Shown: in pieces, positions 11,077 through 21,113 of the stretch
Numbering within the stretch: position 1 is the stretch's first letter
Layout of the letters: each line of letters starts with the position of its first letter
Assembly (NCBI GenBank): GCA_946811695.1
Contig: OX328132.1
Location: forward strand, 53,696,359 to 53,760,358
Reading direction: 5' to 3'
DNA: 64,000 nt
From: Gonocerus acuteangulatus
Taxonomy: Eukaryota; Arthropoda; Insecta; Hemiptera; Coreidae
Position numbers and translations under genes: made by a program
The notes under the pieces: generated by a model
Database searches by the model: none
What the model was told of the DNA's origin: nothing
What the model saw: the letters and a program-made list of their open reading frames with translations, nothing else

Positions 11077-11130
11077 TTAGGTATAATTAAAAGGTGAGTT
11101 GGAACGCGATTGAACACCTTCGGTATGGGG
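11077..11130 (+). repeat. Right part of interrupted interspersed repeat
   Basis: Resumes the homology to 6415-6475 (TTAGGTATAA, ACGCGATT, AACACCTTCGGT) immediately after the Helitron-like element. Confidence 0.7.
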
Positions 11131-11816
11131 TTTTTACATTTTACAGCCGAACTCGATATTAACGAAATGATTATTATTTTTTTTAAGTGTTGAGTGAGCC
11201 AGTTATACGAAATTTAAAGCTATTTGGTCTCTCGTAGTTATCTTGCTGGGAAATGTGCTCAGTTTGCACAGCTGTTGCGGGAATAACAAATCATAGAATA
11301 TTTTTTTTAATGACTTCAATCCTGAATAATAAAAACGTTACACAGCAGATTGTTAAGGGCATTATACTTTTCTACATTAGAACGTTGCGTAGGAGTTCGG
11401 GATCATTTCATTTTATACAGAAATAAATTCTGTATACAATATCTACAAGGGACGGCATTGCACTTAGGGTTAAAGTAAGGTTTGATTTATTTCTAGAGTT
11501 TATCAGGCGGGGGATTTCTCTCATGCATCTGAATACATCGATTTCACACTGCGTTTCCGTATCAGTTTATTCCGTTACATCTAATGCAGAAAATCGTTGC
11601 TTACTCGCTTTCCTCACGAGATTCCGTAGTTCCTGTTGTGTGTTGATTCAGATATAAAATTAAACGGTTTGTAGAGCCACGTGCACTTGTATTCGAAGTA
11701 ATATGCATTCAATCTATGAATAACTACCTTAGGTCTTGTATCAATGTTTCCATCAGTCTTAATCTCAGCGAATTCCGCAGCAAGGAAACGGTTTAATAAT
11801 AAAGGAAAATAATTGT
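11131..11816. other. Non-coding stretch, nothing recognised
   Basis: Moderately AT-rich, no ORF of interest and no repeat structure identified. Confidence 0.4.
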
Positions 11817-11965
11817 ATTTTTTTCGGCAATCCGAATTCTAGGCCGTTAGAGCCGACATACATGGTGCAGGAGGGAATTTTCTTAACGGGCCCTGAAATG
11901 AGAAAAATCCTTCCTGCAGTTGGGACTCGAAACTCCATCTCCTGCATGTAAATCCAAGGCGTTAC
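11817..11965 (-). mobile_element. tRNA-derived SINE, minus strand, diverged
   Basis: From left to right: T-tract, CGGCAATCCGAATTC, AGGCCGTTAGAGCCGACA, GGTGCAG, GGGAATTTTCT, a tRNA-like B-box complement (TGGGACTCGAAACTCC) and CTGCATGTAAATCCAAGGCG. It matches the 54.4-kb copy along its length. Confidence 0.8.
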
Positions 11966-12165
11966 TTTTCTCCATACTTTTTTCTGGTCAAGCTTAATTA
12001 AAAACGCCTTATTTTGATCATCGTCTTAAACCTAAAAGTGTCTTTATTTAATCTTCTTAAACATAACTTTTCAGCCATTAGGGCATATTCAAACAACTAG
12101 TAGAAAAATAAAATAATTGTTTAATTCTCATAAAACCCTCTTGTTTCATTATTTATATTAATATA

Positions 12166-12304
12166 ACTACCCTAGGCTTCATAAGCGGCAGATGGTGGGT
12201 TCGATTCCCACCTCCGGCAGGAATTTTCTCATCTCAGGGCTCGCTGGGAAAATTCCTCGCTGCACCCTGGATATTGGCGCTAATGACCTAGATGTAGATG
12301 TGCC

Positions 12305-12337
<33 letters not shown>
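12166..12337 (+). mobile_element. tRNA-derived SINE, plus strand, with poly(A)
   Basis: Contains AAGCGGCAGATGGTGGGTTC, the B-box-like GGTTCGATTCC (about 12198-12208), GAATTTTCTCATCTCA.GGCT, CTGCACCCTGGAT, GGCGCTAATG and a GCCGTA plus A-tract tail (12307-12337). The 5' A-box part is decayed. Confidence 0.85.
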
Positions 12338-12339
<2 letters not shown>

Positions 12340-12423
12340 ACAATAAAATAAAATAAATGAATTTAGCATTAATATTCCAGCTAAAATTCAATTGTGTAAA
12401 GTGGTCAAAGGTACAGCACCTTC

Positions 12424-12458
<35 letters not shown>
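12424..12458. repeat. (TA)n microsatellite
   Basis: Pure TA dinucleotide run of about 35 bp. Confidence 0.95.
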
Positions 12459-12461
<3 letters not shown>

Positions 12462-12953
12462 GCGTCTGTGTCTGAAGCACTGCTTGCCGAACTACCCTAG
12501 GCCTTGTCATCCTGGCATAATTCTCAAGACCCAAACATAACACCTTAAAATTATTATTATTATATCAATTGATGCTATAAGCCAAAGCTTGAGGTAGACT
12601 GCATCTGAAGTTGGAGAATATATGACCTTTAGGCCAGTCGAAATGTTCGAACCCATTTTAGAGAAATTTTTAAATAGTGTAAATAAAAACAAAATACTTT
12701 CATATAAATCAATGATATATTTCGTTTCGCTGTCTAAAATTTCTTTTAGTGGTAGCATTCGAATTAAATGCTCTAGAATGACTCTGGTTTTGATAATAAC
12801 AAATTCGAAAGATCATTTATTACACATTGTGTAGAATGTAACTTTTTCTCAGGTAAAACGTTTTCTAAGGCACGGAATAAGTTAAAATGGCAATGTCTGG
12901 GCAGTACGTAAGGTGTTGCAAAAGCTCTCAAATAAATTCAATACTTTGCGTAA

Positions 12954-12954
<1 letters not shown>
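12459..12954. other. Non-coding stretch, nothing recognised
   Basis: Short overlapping ORFs on both strands have no recognisable domain. Confidence 0.4.
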
Positions 12955-12990
<36 letters not shown>

Positions 12991-12993
12991 CAT

Positions 12994-13030
<37 letters not shown>
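12955..13030. repeat. (CA)n/(TA)n compound microsatellite
   Basis: An ACACAC run followed by interrupted TATATA/CATATA runs, leading straight into a hairpin. Confidence 0.9.
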
Positions 13031-13037
<7 letters not shown>

Positions 13038-13106
13038 GAACATCAGTGTGATTTCTAAAAAATATAAAATTAAAAAAACACCACTGGACAAAACCCTATT
13101 GATAAA

Positions 13107-13154
<48 letters not shown>

Positions 13155-13232
13155 TTTATCAATAGGGTTTTGTCCAGTGGTGTTTTTTTAATTTTATATT
13201 TTTTAGAAATCACACTGATGTTCATAATTTTA
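13028..13232. repeat. Perfect ~90-bp-arm hairpin around a TA run
   Basis: The left arm (13028 to ~13117) and right arm (~13143 to 13232) are exact reverse complements by eye, centred on (TA)n. Each arm is the terminal part of the interspersed element at 9851-9965 (AACATCAG, ATTTCTAAAAAATATAAAAT, CACCACTGGA, AAAACCCTAT). Confidence 0.9.
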
Positions 13233-13720
13233 TGTAACCCAATAACCCTGTCATGTTATCCATATGAACCTCTGAGCTCCTTAATTCTCTTATGGGTGAT
13301 TTAGGCCTTTTGAACCGATTTGAAAGAGTTTGAATCTAATCTGGTGTAAAAAGGCCAAAGTCAATTTTTCGTCACTAAAGTCTAATAATAAATGTGTTGA
13401 TTTAATATATACATCTTAACTATAAATGCATTAGGAGAACCTGCTCTAAGCGCAGTGTTTAATTGGGCGAATAGAAAGACATTTACTATCTTCTGGGAGC
13501 TCGTCCAATATTTAAATATTTTAGAATGTACCTTAATTTGGCTAATTTATCTTCGTTGGCTAGAAATAAAATGTTATGCTACGGAGATGACATATTTTTA
13601 GGCTCGTTTTGTAGTATGAATTTTTGTATAAGCTCGGTTACGTGCGGTATCCACCACAAATTATGTACACTAAGCACAAATATTTTGCACATTATCGATC
13701 AATATTCTAACACAAATTTA
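13146..13720 (-). repeat. Minus-strand copy of the 9.1-10.0-kb element
   Basis: Reverse complement of ~9260-9965 in the same block order, lacking the SINE-tail insertion at 9630-9679. The two copies form an inverted pair ~3.3 kb apart. Confidence 0.8.
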
Positions 13721-14267
13721 TCACGATTTTCTTGTTTTTATCTCTTGCTCAAACTGATTTTGATTTTGATATTCTACATTAAATGTTGTATCGCTTGAAT
13801 TAAAGGTTGCATTAAATTCCGTCTTATAGATACAATTTTTATTCTTTTTTTTTAATCGCAAATAACTACGAAAACGGAGAACTGCCTAAAACAATTTAGG
13901 CAATTTAGGGGACCGCTTGATAAATTGCAGGGCTTATAAAAAACCAAAACCACAGGGCTGCTTAGATAACATTTCTAGGCAATCACATCAATAAAGTGAA
14001 GTGGCTTTTTGACTTTTTAAGCGGCGGGATGCTAACAAAATTTAGCCTACAGGGATAATCATATCTTACTTCACTATATTTCTACTAAATCGCGCTTGGA
14101 TAATTGATAGCAAGAGAACAATTTCCAAAATGCCCAAGATAAGCTTTCAAGAAAGCATGTAATATCCCAATGAAGTTTTATCCACCGTATTTACATTAGG
14201 AGACAATTTAAATTCGGTAAACAAAATAATAATGTTTCTAAAAATAGTTGAATTATGTAACGAAATA
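13721..14267. other. Non-coding stretch, nothing recognised
   Basis: AT-rich. The only notable detail is a small ACAATTTAGGCAATTTAGG repeat near 13891. Confidence 0.35.
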
Positions 14268-14608
14268 CATGGGCGTATATAGAAAATAATTTCGGGAGGG
14301 GTTGGGAAAATTTCGGGGGGGGGGGGGGGGGGGGGGGGACTGAGAAAATTTTGGGGGGGGGGGGGGGCTGAGAAAATTTCGGGGGGGGGGCTGAGACCAT
14401 TTCCGGGGTATTAAATACTAACAATTTAGAGCTTGGAATAGTTTTAGGCAACTAAAACGCTATTACACGTAAAATAAAATATTTTTTATGAATTAAGTGA
14501 TCTTATTTAATTTATTTTTAAGGGTTTTACGACATGTTTTTACCATCAAATAAAAATTTCGGGGGGGGGGGGCTGCAGCCCCCTCATCCCCCCTTAGATA
14601 CGCCCATG
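14268..14608. mobile_element. 341-bp MITE with 8-bp target duplication and G-tracts
   Basis: The terminal inverted repeats CATGGGCGTAT (14268) and ATACGCCCATG (ending 14608) are flanked by a perfect direct repeat ACGAAATA at 14260-14267 and 14609-14616. An 8-bp duplication fits hAT or P superfamilies. The interior has a repeating GAAAATTT(C/T)GGGGG... unit with G-runs of up to more than 20. No coding capacity; the minus-strand proline-rich ORF here is a translation of poly(C). Confidence 0.85.
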
Positions 14609-14686
14609 ACGAAATATAACTATCCAATATAAAAAAAATATATGTATATGTATGTGTGTATATTTATCTGTAAGTGTATGTGTATA

Positions 14687-14687
<1 letters not shown>

Positions 14688-14754
<67 letters not shown>

Positions 14755-14770
14755 TATGTGGTGTGTGTGT
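14688..14770. repeat. (TG)n(TA)n(TG)n compound microsatellite
   Basis: A TGTGTG run, then ~50 bp of TATATA, then GTGTGTGT. Confidence 0.95.
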
Positions 14771-16237
14771 ATTTTGAACAATATAATTTAGTCATATAAA
14801 TAAAATATGTTTTTATATTAGTAACCACAAAATAGGTTAGCTTAAGTATATGTCTTTAAAGAAATTCCAACCTACCGACTATCATTATATTTTTTTTTTA
14901 TTACTCTCATTTTGAATTATTTGTGGACGAATAAAACTTTTATTTATAAAAATCTAATGAAGGCGGAGTACATTAGGAATCATTAAAGAATAATCAGCTG
15001 ACAAAGGAACGGTGGATATATACGTATGTGTTGACATGGCATCATAAAAAAAACAAAAACATGCAGTTTGGACCGCTGCCAAGTTTTGTTCCGAAAATGC
15101 CAAACTGAGATCTATGAAAATCTAAATAGTTTAATGAACAAAACTTTACATGGAACATTATAAAAAGTGAATATGTTTTGTTTAGGACCAGGGAATGCTT
15201 TGAGAAGTGAGGCAAGGGAGATAGTATTTAATGTTCACCAATACTTAGCCAAAGCTTGGGTTGAATAAAATTCAAACTGATGGCCTGTTCAAATTGTAGT
15301 TTGAAGGCAAAAATCCCCTCTGTTATAACATTATCACTGGGAGGTTTTCACTCTTTTTTTACCACACTATAAACTTATTTTTGATTATTCTTTAATATGA
15401 AATATCATTTTTATTCATATTATGTTAAAATAAAACATTTCTAATTGAACAAGGTGGTTAGAGTATTGTTTTCAGTTCAGACCAGAAAAGGGAATTTCCC
15501 TCAGAGGTTCGCATGCGCAAATGAACTTTTCTGTTTATTTGAACGGGGTGTAGCAGAAGTTGGGACACTCTCTTATAAATCTACCAACGCTAGTATTTTT
15601 CAATGAAACTGAACAACCACCTTGAACTTGAAACTATAATTGCGATGATATTTAACTATTTGTAATTTCGTTGGATTTTCAGATATAATAGTTAAATAGG
15701 CGGAAACAGGATTATTTATAATCCGTATCTAGGCTTCTGGGTGTGGGCTTGATTTGATGAGGTGGCCGGATGCCTAGGCACGTGCCGCCATTCGCAACGA
15801 TATGATCCTCGGTACTTTCTCGGAAAAACCATTTTGTCTTGGGGAATGCTCTCGAAGACCGCTCAGCTATGAAGTGGAAAGAATCAAATTAATTTTTAGT
15901 TCTCCGACCCAAATAGACTTTTCGTTCTGTTCATCCGCGGTTACTAAATGCGACTCGCTCTGTGGTTGGTCTCATCCACTCGAATCTTAGTTTCTTCCGC
16001 TTGGTCTCGACAAGAATCGATTAATTCAAAGAATTAACATTTTCTACTGGAGTAAGGATTTTCAATCAAGGTCACTAATCCCTCAGGGGTAAATTAAAGT
16101 ACACTGTAGAGAAATTTCATTTTGGAAATTGTTTGAATCTGTTGGTTTAATGTGTATGTAGGATGAAAAATCGCGATAAAAATAATTGTTTCCCCCACTT
16201 CATTTTACTAATTAGACTCCCCAATAAATGCATTTTA
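14771..16237. other. Non-coding stretch; locally less AT-rich near 15.7-16.0 kb
   Basis: No recognisable gene. Around 15740-15990 the composition is richer in G/C and a 62-codon open frame exists (15802-15990, +), but it shows no known motif. It may be an unrecognised conserved or repeat segment. Confidence 0.35.
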
Positions 16238-16370
16238 GCGCGGTTCCTCCCTCCCCCATAGGGAGGAACCCCGCTTATAAGGTTGATACAATGAAACAAT
16301 CCGGAAGTGCCGACAAGAAAATTTCGCGTTTCAGAACACCTAGAGACCGAAAATAACGGTGGTTCAAATT

Positions 16371-16430
<60 letters not shown>

Positions 16431-17490
16431 TGTTCGCTCATTTCTGGCTTCCCTGATGGTCCGCTTTTGATGAAATTTGGTACAAAAATCAGTCGTCCAA
16501 TTTGAAAGGTCAAGTTCGTTAACCAGCAAAATCCGCCCACTGGAAGATGGCGTTTGGGGCGAAATTCGCGCAAAAAAAATCGTAACGCTTACTTTTTTGA
16601 GTTCATAAGCTTGTAAGTACTCTTTTTATAGGCTTCTTGGGCTAGGAAAACGAATGAAACCATTTTCAAGGCGATAGCTTTAACCGTTTTCGAGAAAATT
16701 GGAAAAATAATTTTTGAATACCGTTTTTGGTTTGGGTACTTAGAATCACGGGATTCAGTTGAAGCATTATCTGGATGTTCTACTTTCATTAAAACTAATA
16801 TGTTGAAAGTTATGTTACGTTTGGAGTTAAGGAAGAGTTAGAATAAAATATTTTATGAACAGACATGAAAAGTTTTGGGAACTTCGTATATTTTCATTAA
16901 TATCTCGAACACGGTTGGGAAATCGTGGTAAGTGGATAGAAACTATTTGAAAGCTTACTAAATTCTCTACAAAAATGTTTCTAAAACTATTTTTGATTAG
17001 GTTATGTCAATCGGAGAAATAAGTGCTTAGAACTTCAAATACGTCTGTTTTGTTCTTATGAACGGGTTTTTGTCGTTCTTTTTGTAATTTTTGTCTCTTT
17101 CCCTTGGTTTTTTATTTTTGTAATTTCTTATGTTAGGAAAATGTATTTGTTTGTAAAACAGGATAGGAAAAATGAGACCAATTTTCTGTAGCTAGAAATA
17201 ATGAAAATTTTGGGAACTTCGTATACTTTTATTAATATATCGAAAACGGTTGAAAATCTTGGGAAGCGAAAGGTTACCATTAGAAAGTTTACTAAATTTT
17301 CTACAAAAAATGTATTGAAGACATTTGCGATGGGATGGTCATATTTGGAGAAATAAGTGCTTAAAACATAGGTAATTTCGTTCATTTGAACGAATCTTTT
17401 TGTGTTTCCTACAGTTTTTTTTTCACTGCTCGTTATTTTTGTGATTGCTTATAGTAGTCAAATGTATTAGTCAATAAAACAGGATACGTA
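16238..17490 (+). mobile_element. GCGCGGTT-family element, copy 1 (left part)
   Basis: Begins TTTTAGCGCGGTTCCTCCC with an immediate hairpin (CCTCCCT..AGGGAGG), then CAATCCGGAAGTGCCGA, a (TA)n run at 16372-16427, TGTCTGTTCGC, GGTCAAGTTCGTTAACCAGC and TCGTAACGCTTAC. It is collinear with 18887-20337. The region 16860-17490 holds two diverged ~340-bp tandem units (AACTTCGTATA, AAAGCTTACTAAATTCTCTA, GAGAAATAAGTGCTTA, AAAACAGGATA). No coding potential. The right end is unclear. Confidence 0.7.
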
Positions 17491-18073
17491 TATTTAGAAA
17501 CAATATTTTGTTTCAACGGTATCTTGGAATTCGAAGATGCCCTATGAATATCTAGATTACTGTACTGGTGTTGATTTCGTTCTTTAGAATTGTTTTTTGT
17601 ATTCCCTATTTTCAGAAGTTTTTATCTATTTATTATTTTTTTTTTTAAATTCATTGAACGAAATCATATGAATTCGAAGATGAGGAGCTAGGAGGCTTAG
17701 GGTGGAGGGCATTCCCAGTACAGGTATCGCCCAGTGTACCCTCGTCATCTGTAAGTTCCTTTCTAGGGTCATAAAGATAAGCCTCCAAACAACTGTAGGA
17801 ATGTAGGATTTCTAATTATTGTCAGTATCAGAACAGCCGCTCTTTACATACCACAGTGGTACTGACGTACCGGTCTATACTAGTTGCACTCCACACGGTG
17901 GTAGTACTTGGTGTATGCCACAGCGGATTGCTCATTATAATCTTATTTTATACGTATAGGTAAATAGGTACCTAAAAAAAGTTTATTTGTGTATAAGTGT
18001 TGCGTTATTGGGATTAGAATAAAATATTTTATTAACAGACATGAAATGGTTTGGAATCTTCGTATATTGTCCT
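17491..18073. other. Continuation or flank of the GCGCGGTT-family element
   Basis: Mostly unrecognised. At 18010-18065 the motif AGAATAAAATATTTTATTAACAGACATG.. returns, as at 16843-16890 and 19520-19560, so the element body is present in fragments. Confidence 0.4.
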
Positions 18074-18122
18074 TAATTTTTTTTTCTTTTATGGTGCATC
18101 GAAATCTGAGTCATTAGCACCA
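18074..18122 (-). repeat. SINE 3'-tail fragment
   Basis: T-tract, then ATGGTGCATCGAAATCTGAG and TCATTAGCACC: the 3' end of the SINE on the minus strand, strongly 5'-truncated. Confidence 0.7.
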
Positions 18123-18264
18123 TTTTTTCCTTATGAGCCTATATAATACTTAGATTTAGCTAGCAACAATATTTTACACCGCAATTAAAGTGATTTGCTC
18201 TTCTTATAAACATAATATTTATATTATAATATAAACATAGTACATTAATTTGTCTGCCAAAAAA

Positions 18265-18872
18265 AAAGTCCGACCCGCAGGAACTGCTTCATCGTAGCGC
18301 GGTTCCGTTCTTATCTCAAGTGCGATTAGTGAAGGAATATAGCAGCTATCGGTAGGTATTAGCACAATTTTTCCCCCTTAATATCTTCAAAACAGTTAAG
18401 AAATCGTGGGAAGTACGATATAACCATTCAAAAGCTTACTAAATTCTCTAAAAAAAAAGATTCTGAAGCAAATTTCGATGGGGCAATGTCAGTCGGAGAA
18501 GTAAGTGCTTAAAACTACGAAAGTGTTAGTTTTGTTATTTTAAACGGATTTTTGTCACTGTTTACCTCACTTTTGTTTTTTAAGTTTATTTAACGGTGGA
18601 ATGAGTATTTCATTAAAGCTGAGAAAATAGGAATCATATTGGTAATAGAGTTTTCCTAGAGTGAGCGTCGCGATGACGGGAGAGTCCCATCCGCTTAGAA
18701 AACTGCCAGTTTCCATATGTGGCTCTTTAAGCTTCCTTGTCTTTGAGATTTTATTTTATATTTTTAACGAAAGATCAAAACCTACCAATAGCAGCTACTA
18801 TTCCTTTCCTAATCGCACTTCGGATAAGAACGGAACCGCGCTAAGATGATGCAGTTCCTGCGAGTCGGACTT
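18265..18872. mobile_element. ~608-bp foldback element with ~95-bp inverted ends
   Basis: The left end has AAAGTCCGACCCGCAGGAAC, TAGCGCGGTTCCGTTCTTAT, GTGCGATTAG and GGTAGGT. Its reverse complement closes the element at 18780-18872. The interior repeats the AAAGCTTACTAAATTCTCTA and AAGTGCTTAAAAC blocks of the flanking elements. It is a two-ended derivative of the GCGCGGTT family sandwiched between copies 1 and 2. Confidence 0.75.
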
Positions 18873-18886
18873 TATTATTTTTATTA

Positions 18887-19018
18887 GCGCGGTTACTCCC
18901 TACCTCCATAGGGAGAACCCGCTTATGAGGTTGCCCTCACGACGCAATCCGGAAGTGCCGAGAAGAAACTTTCACGTTTCAGACCCTATAGATCACGAAA
19001 ATATAGGTGGCCCAAATT

Positions 19019-19083
<65 letters not shown>

Positions 19084-20337
19084 TTATATATATGCTTGTC
19101 TGTTCGCGCTCTAGCAAGCTCAAAAATGGTCCGATTTTAACGAAATTTGGTACAAAAATCTGTCATCTAATTTGAAAGGTCAAGTTCGTTAACCAGCAGA
19201 ATCCGCCTACTAGAAGATAGTGTTTGGGACGAAATTCGCGCAACAAAAATCGTAACCCTTACGTTTTTGAGTTCATATGCTAGCAGGTACTTGTTTTATA
19301 GGTTTCTTAACATAAGAAAACGAATGAAACCATTTATAAGGCGATATCCGTAACCGTTCCTGAGAAAAATGGAATCAATGTTTTTGTAAGTCATTATATT
19401 TTTATGAGTACTTAGAATCGCGGGATTCAATTGAAATATTTTCTACAAGTTTGAAATTACTCCCAACTAAGATGTTTAAATTTTGGTTATATTTGGAGTT
19501 AAGGAAGTATGCGAAAAAAATTATTTTATTAATAGACATGAAAAGTTTTCGGATCTTCATACATTTTTCGTAAATATCTCGATAACGGTTGGGAAATCGT
19601 GCTAAGTGGAAGTTGACCATTCGAATGCTTACTAAATTCTCTACAAGAAAGGTTCTGAAGCAATATTCGATGGGGCAACGTCAATCAAAGATATAAGCGC
19701 TTAAAACTTAAAAAGCGTTCGTTTTGTTGTTTCGAAAGGGGTTTTCTCTTTGTTTATCTCACTTTTTAATTGGTTGTTTCTCATTTTAAGTTGCATTTAT
19801 CAGTAAAATTAGTATTGTAGTAAAATAAGCTAAGAAACGGTGAAAGGTATTGGTAATAATAAGTTTGTAGTGGCTGTGGTAATCAAGATGGCTGTGGCTA
19901 ATCATGATGACGTAGTTTGTTTTGAATTTTCCTGTCTATATAACCTTCCTCATAGCCTCTAACTGAAGTTATCGTTATTTCTTATTTTATAGAAAGATTT
20001 AACCCACGACAGAATGAAATTTTATTCGCCTTGAAGCACATATTTACAGTTGATTATAACAGTAAAACGAATTTGCTAGTAAAACAAGATACTTAAAATG
20101 ACCACGAATTTTTGGTTGTTTAGAATAGAGCCTTCTTAGCAGTAGTCAAAGAGTAAATACGTTTTCAGTACATAATTGTATTGACTTATACAGATTAAGA
20201 ATTATCCGTTTCTGTGTACGTTGGCTACTGTCAGTTTCCTGTGATTTTTAATGCTAATCGAGATGATCGTGATTTGTATTTCTTCGAGATGTACGTAACC
20301 GCGCTAAGATGACGCAGTTCCTGCGAATCGGACTTTT
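18887..20337 (+). mobile_element. GCGCGGTT-family element, copy 2, apparently complete
   Basis: The left end AGCGCGGTTACTCCCTACC has a hairpin with AGGGAG. It is followed by GACGCAATCCGGAAGTGCCG, (TA)n at 19020-19075, GGTCAAGTTCGTTAACCAGC and AATCGTAACCCTTAC, then monotone-like body blocks. The right end is AACCGCGCTAAGATGACGCA..CCTGCGAATCGGACTTTTT. Length is ~1.45 kb. AGCGCGGTT and AACCGCGCT are inverted at the two ends, so a short TIR is possible. No transposase is readable, so the superfamily is unassigned. Confidence 0.7.
19020..19090. repeat. (TA)n microsatellite inside repeat element
   Basis: TA run with a few interruptions at its right end. It occupies the same position as the TA run in copy 1. 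Confidence 0.95.
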
Positions 20338-20890
20338 TTAAGTTAGGGTTTAGATAATATAAATATGGGTGAGGATGTTAAATAGAAAATCCAGAAATAT
20401 TCCTAAGCATTAGAGTTAGACATATTTAATAGGATTCCATTTTTTTTTCTGTCAACGAAATTCCCTATATAGGACAGAGAATTAATAAGCGGGATGTATT
20501 GTGAAAATAAGACAGGGAGCGAAGGTTTACTATAAGCCACTTACAAAGTGCACCGAATAGGATTTGTTTTCTTATAACAAAGTGCTCTTTGCAAATCCCA
20601 CCAAAAACGTGCGAACCTGGTTCGAAAGAACCAAGTTCGCCTTTGTTTTTTCCACACACGGTATGGGTGAACAAGGTTCGGTTCGCCAATTCCAGAATCG
20701 TCTCCGTTAGTGTTTTTTAACTTAAATTTTAAACTATTGTCGGGAAAACTAGGCACATATTCATTTCCTTCAGACACATATCTGACAGGGTGCCAAACCA
20801 GGTTCCCCTTCCTGTACACACGGCCCAACATGATGCGGCCAAGCGGTCAACCGAACAATGTTTTCGAACAAGTTTAAAGACCAGGTTCGG
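20338..20890 (-). other. Unrecognised segment with a 96-codon minus-strand frame
   Basis: A minus-strand open frame (20541-20831) is free of simple sequence and contains GRVYRKGNLVW, NGDDSGIGEPN and RTRFARFWWDLQ. I do not recognise it. The DNA is unusually dense in GGTTCG/CGAACC words, including a CGAACCTGGTTCG palindrome near 20612. It abuts a retrotransposon C-terminus on the other strand, so it may be repeat-derived. Low confidence that it is a gene. Confidence 0.25.
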
Positions 20891-21113
20891 CATATACTTG
20901 CCACATGACAACTTGAGCTCAACCTATCTGGATCTATTAGGGCTTAACAAACCAACTTGTGATATATACAATCGAGACTTTACTTTAAAACACCTACTTA
21001 CGGAATGCAGAAGATGACAAGAACTAAATATTCCACATGATATGAACGAATTGTTGAGGGACAGCAGCCTCTCACAGAATAAACACAATATTCTCCTACT
21101 TACACAACAATAA
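20891..21113 (+). pseudogene. Non-LTR retrotransposon C-terminal relic
   Basis: Translates as ..TYLDLLGLNKPTCDIYNRDF, TLKHLLTECRR, a stop, then QELNIPHDMNELL and NILLLTQQ-stop. PTC-x2-(C to Y)..LTxKHxLxEC followed by IPHDxxELL is the same tail as at 2754-3103 and 48766-48958. One knuckle cysteine is replaced by tyrosine and a stop interrupts the frame. The upstream part of the ORF is absent. Confidence 0.7.

Noticed and set aside
14191..14451. Proline-rich minus-strand ORF
   Set aside because: Translation of C-tracts within the 341-bp MITE.
17852..17870. CACAGTGG at ~17853 as another Transib-like end
   Set aside because: The following bases (TACTGACGTACC) do not match the Transib-like termini at 38720 or 63145.
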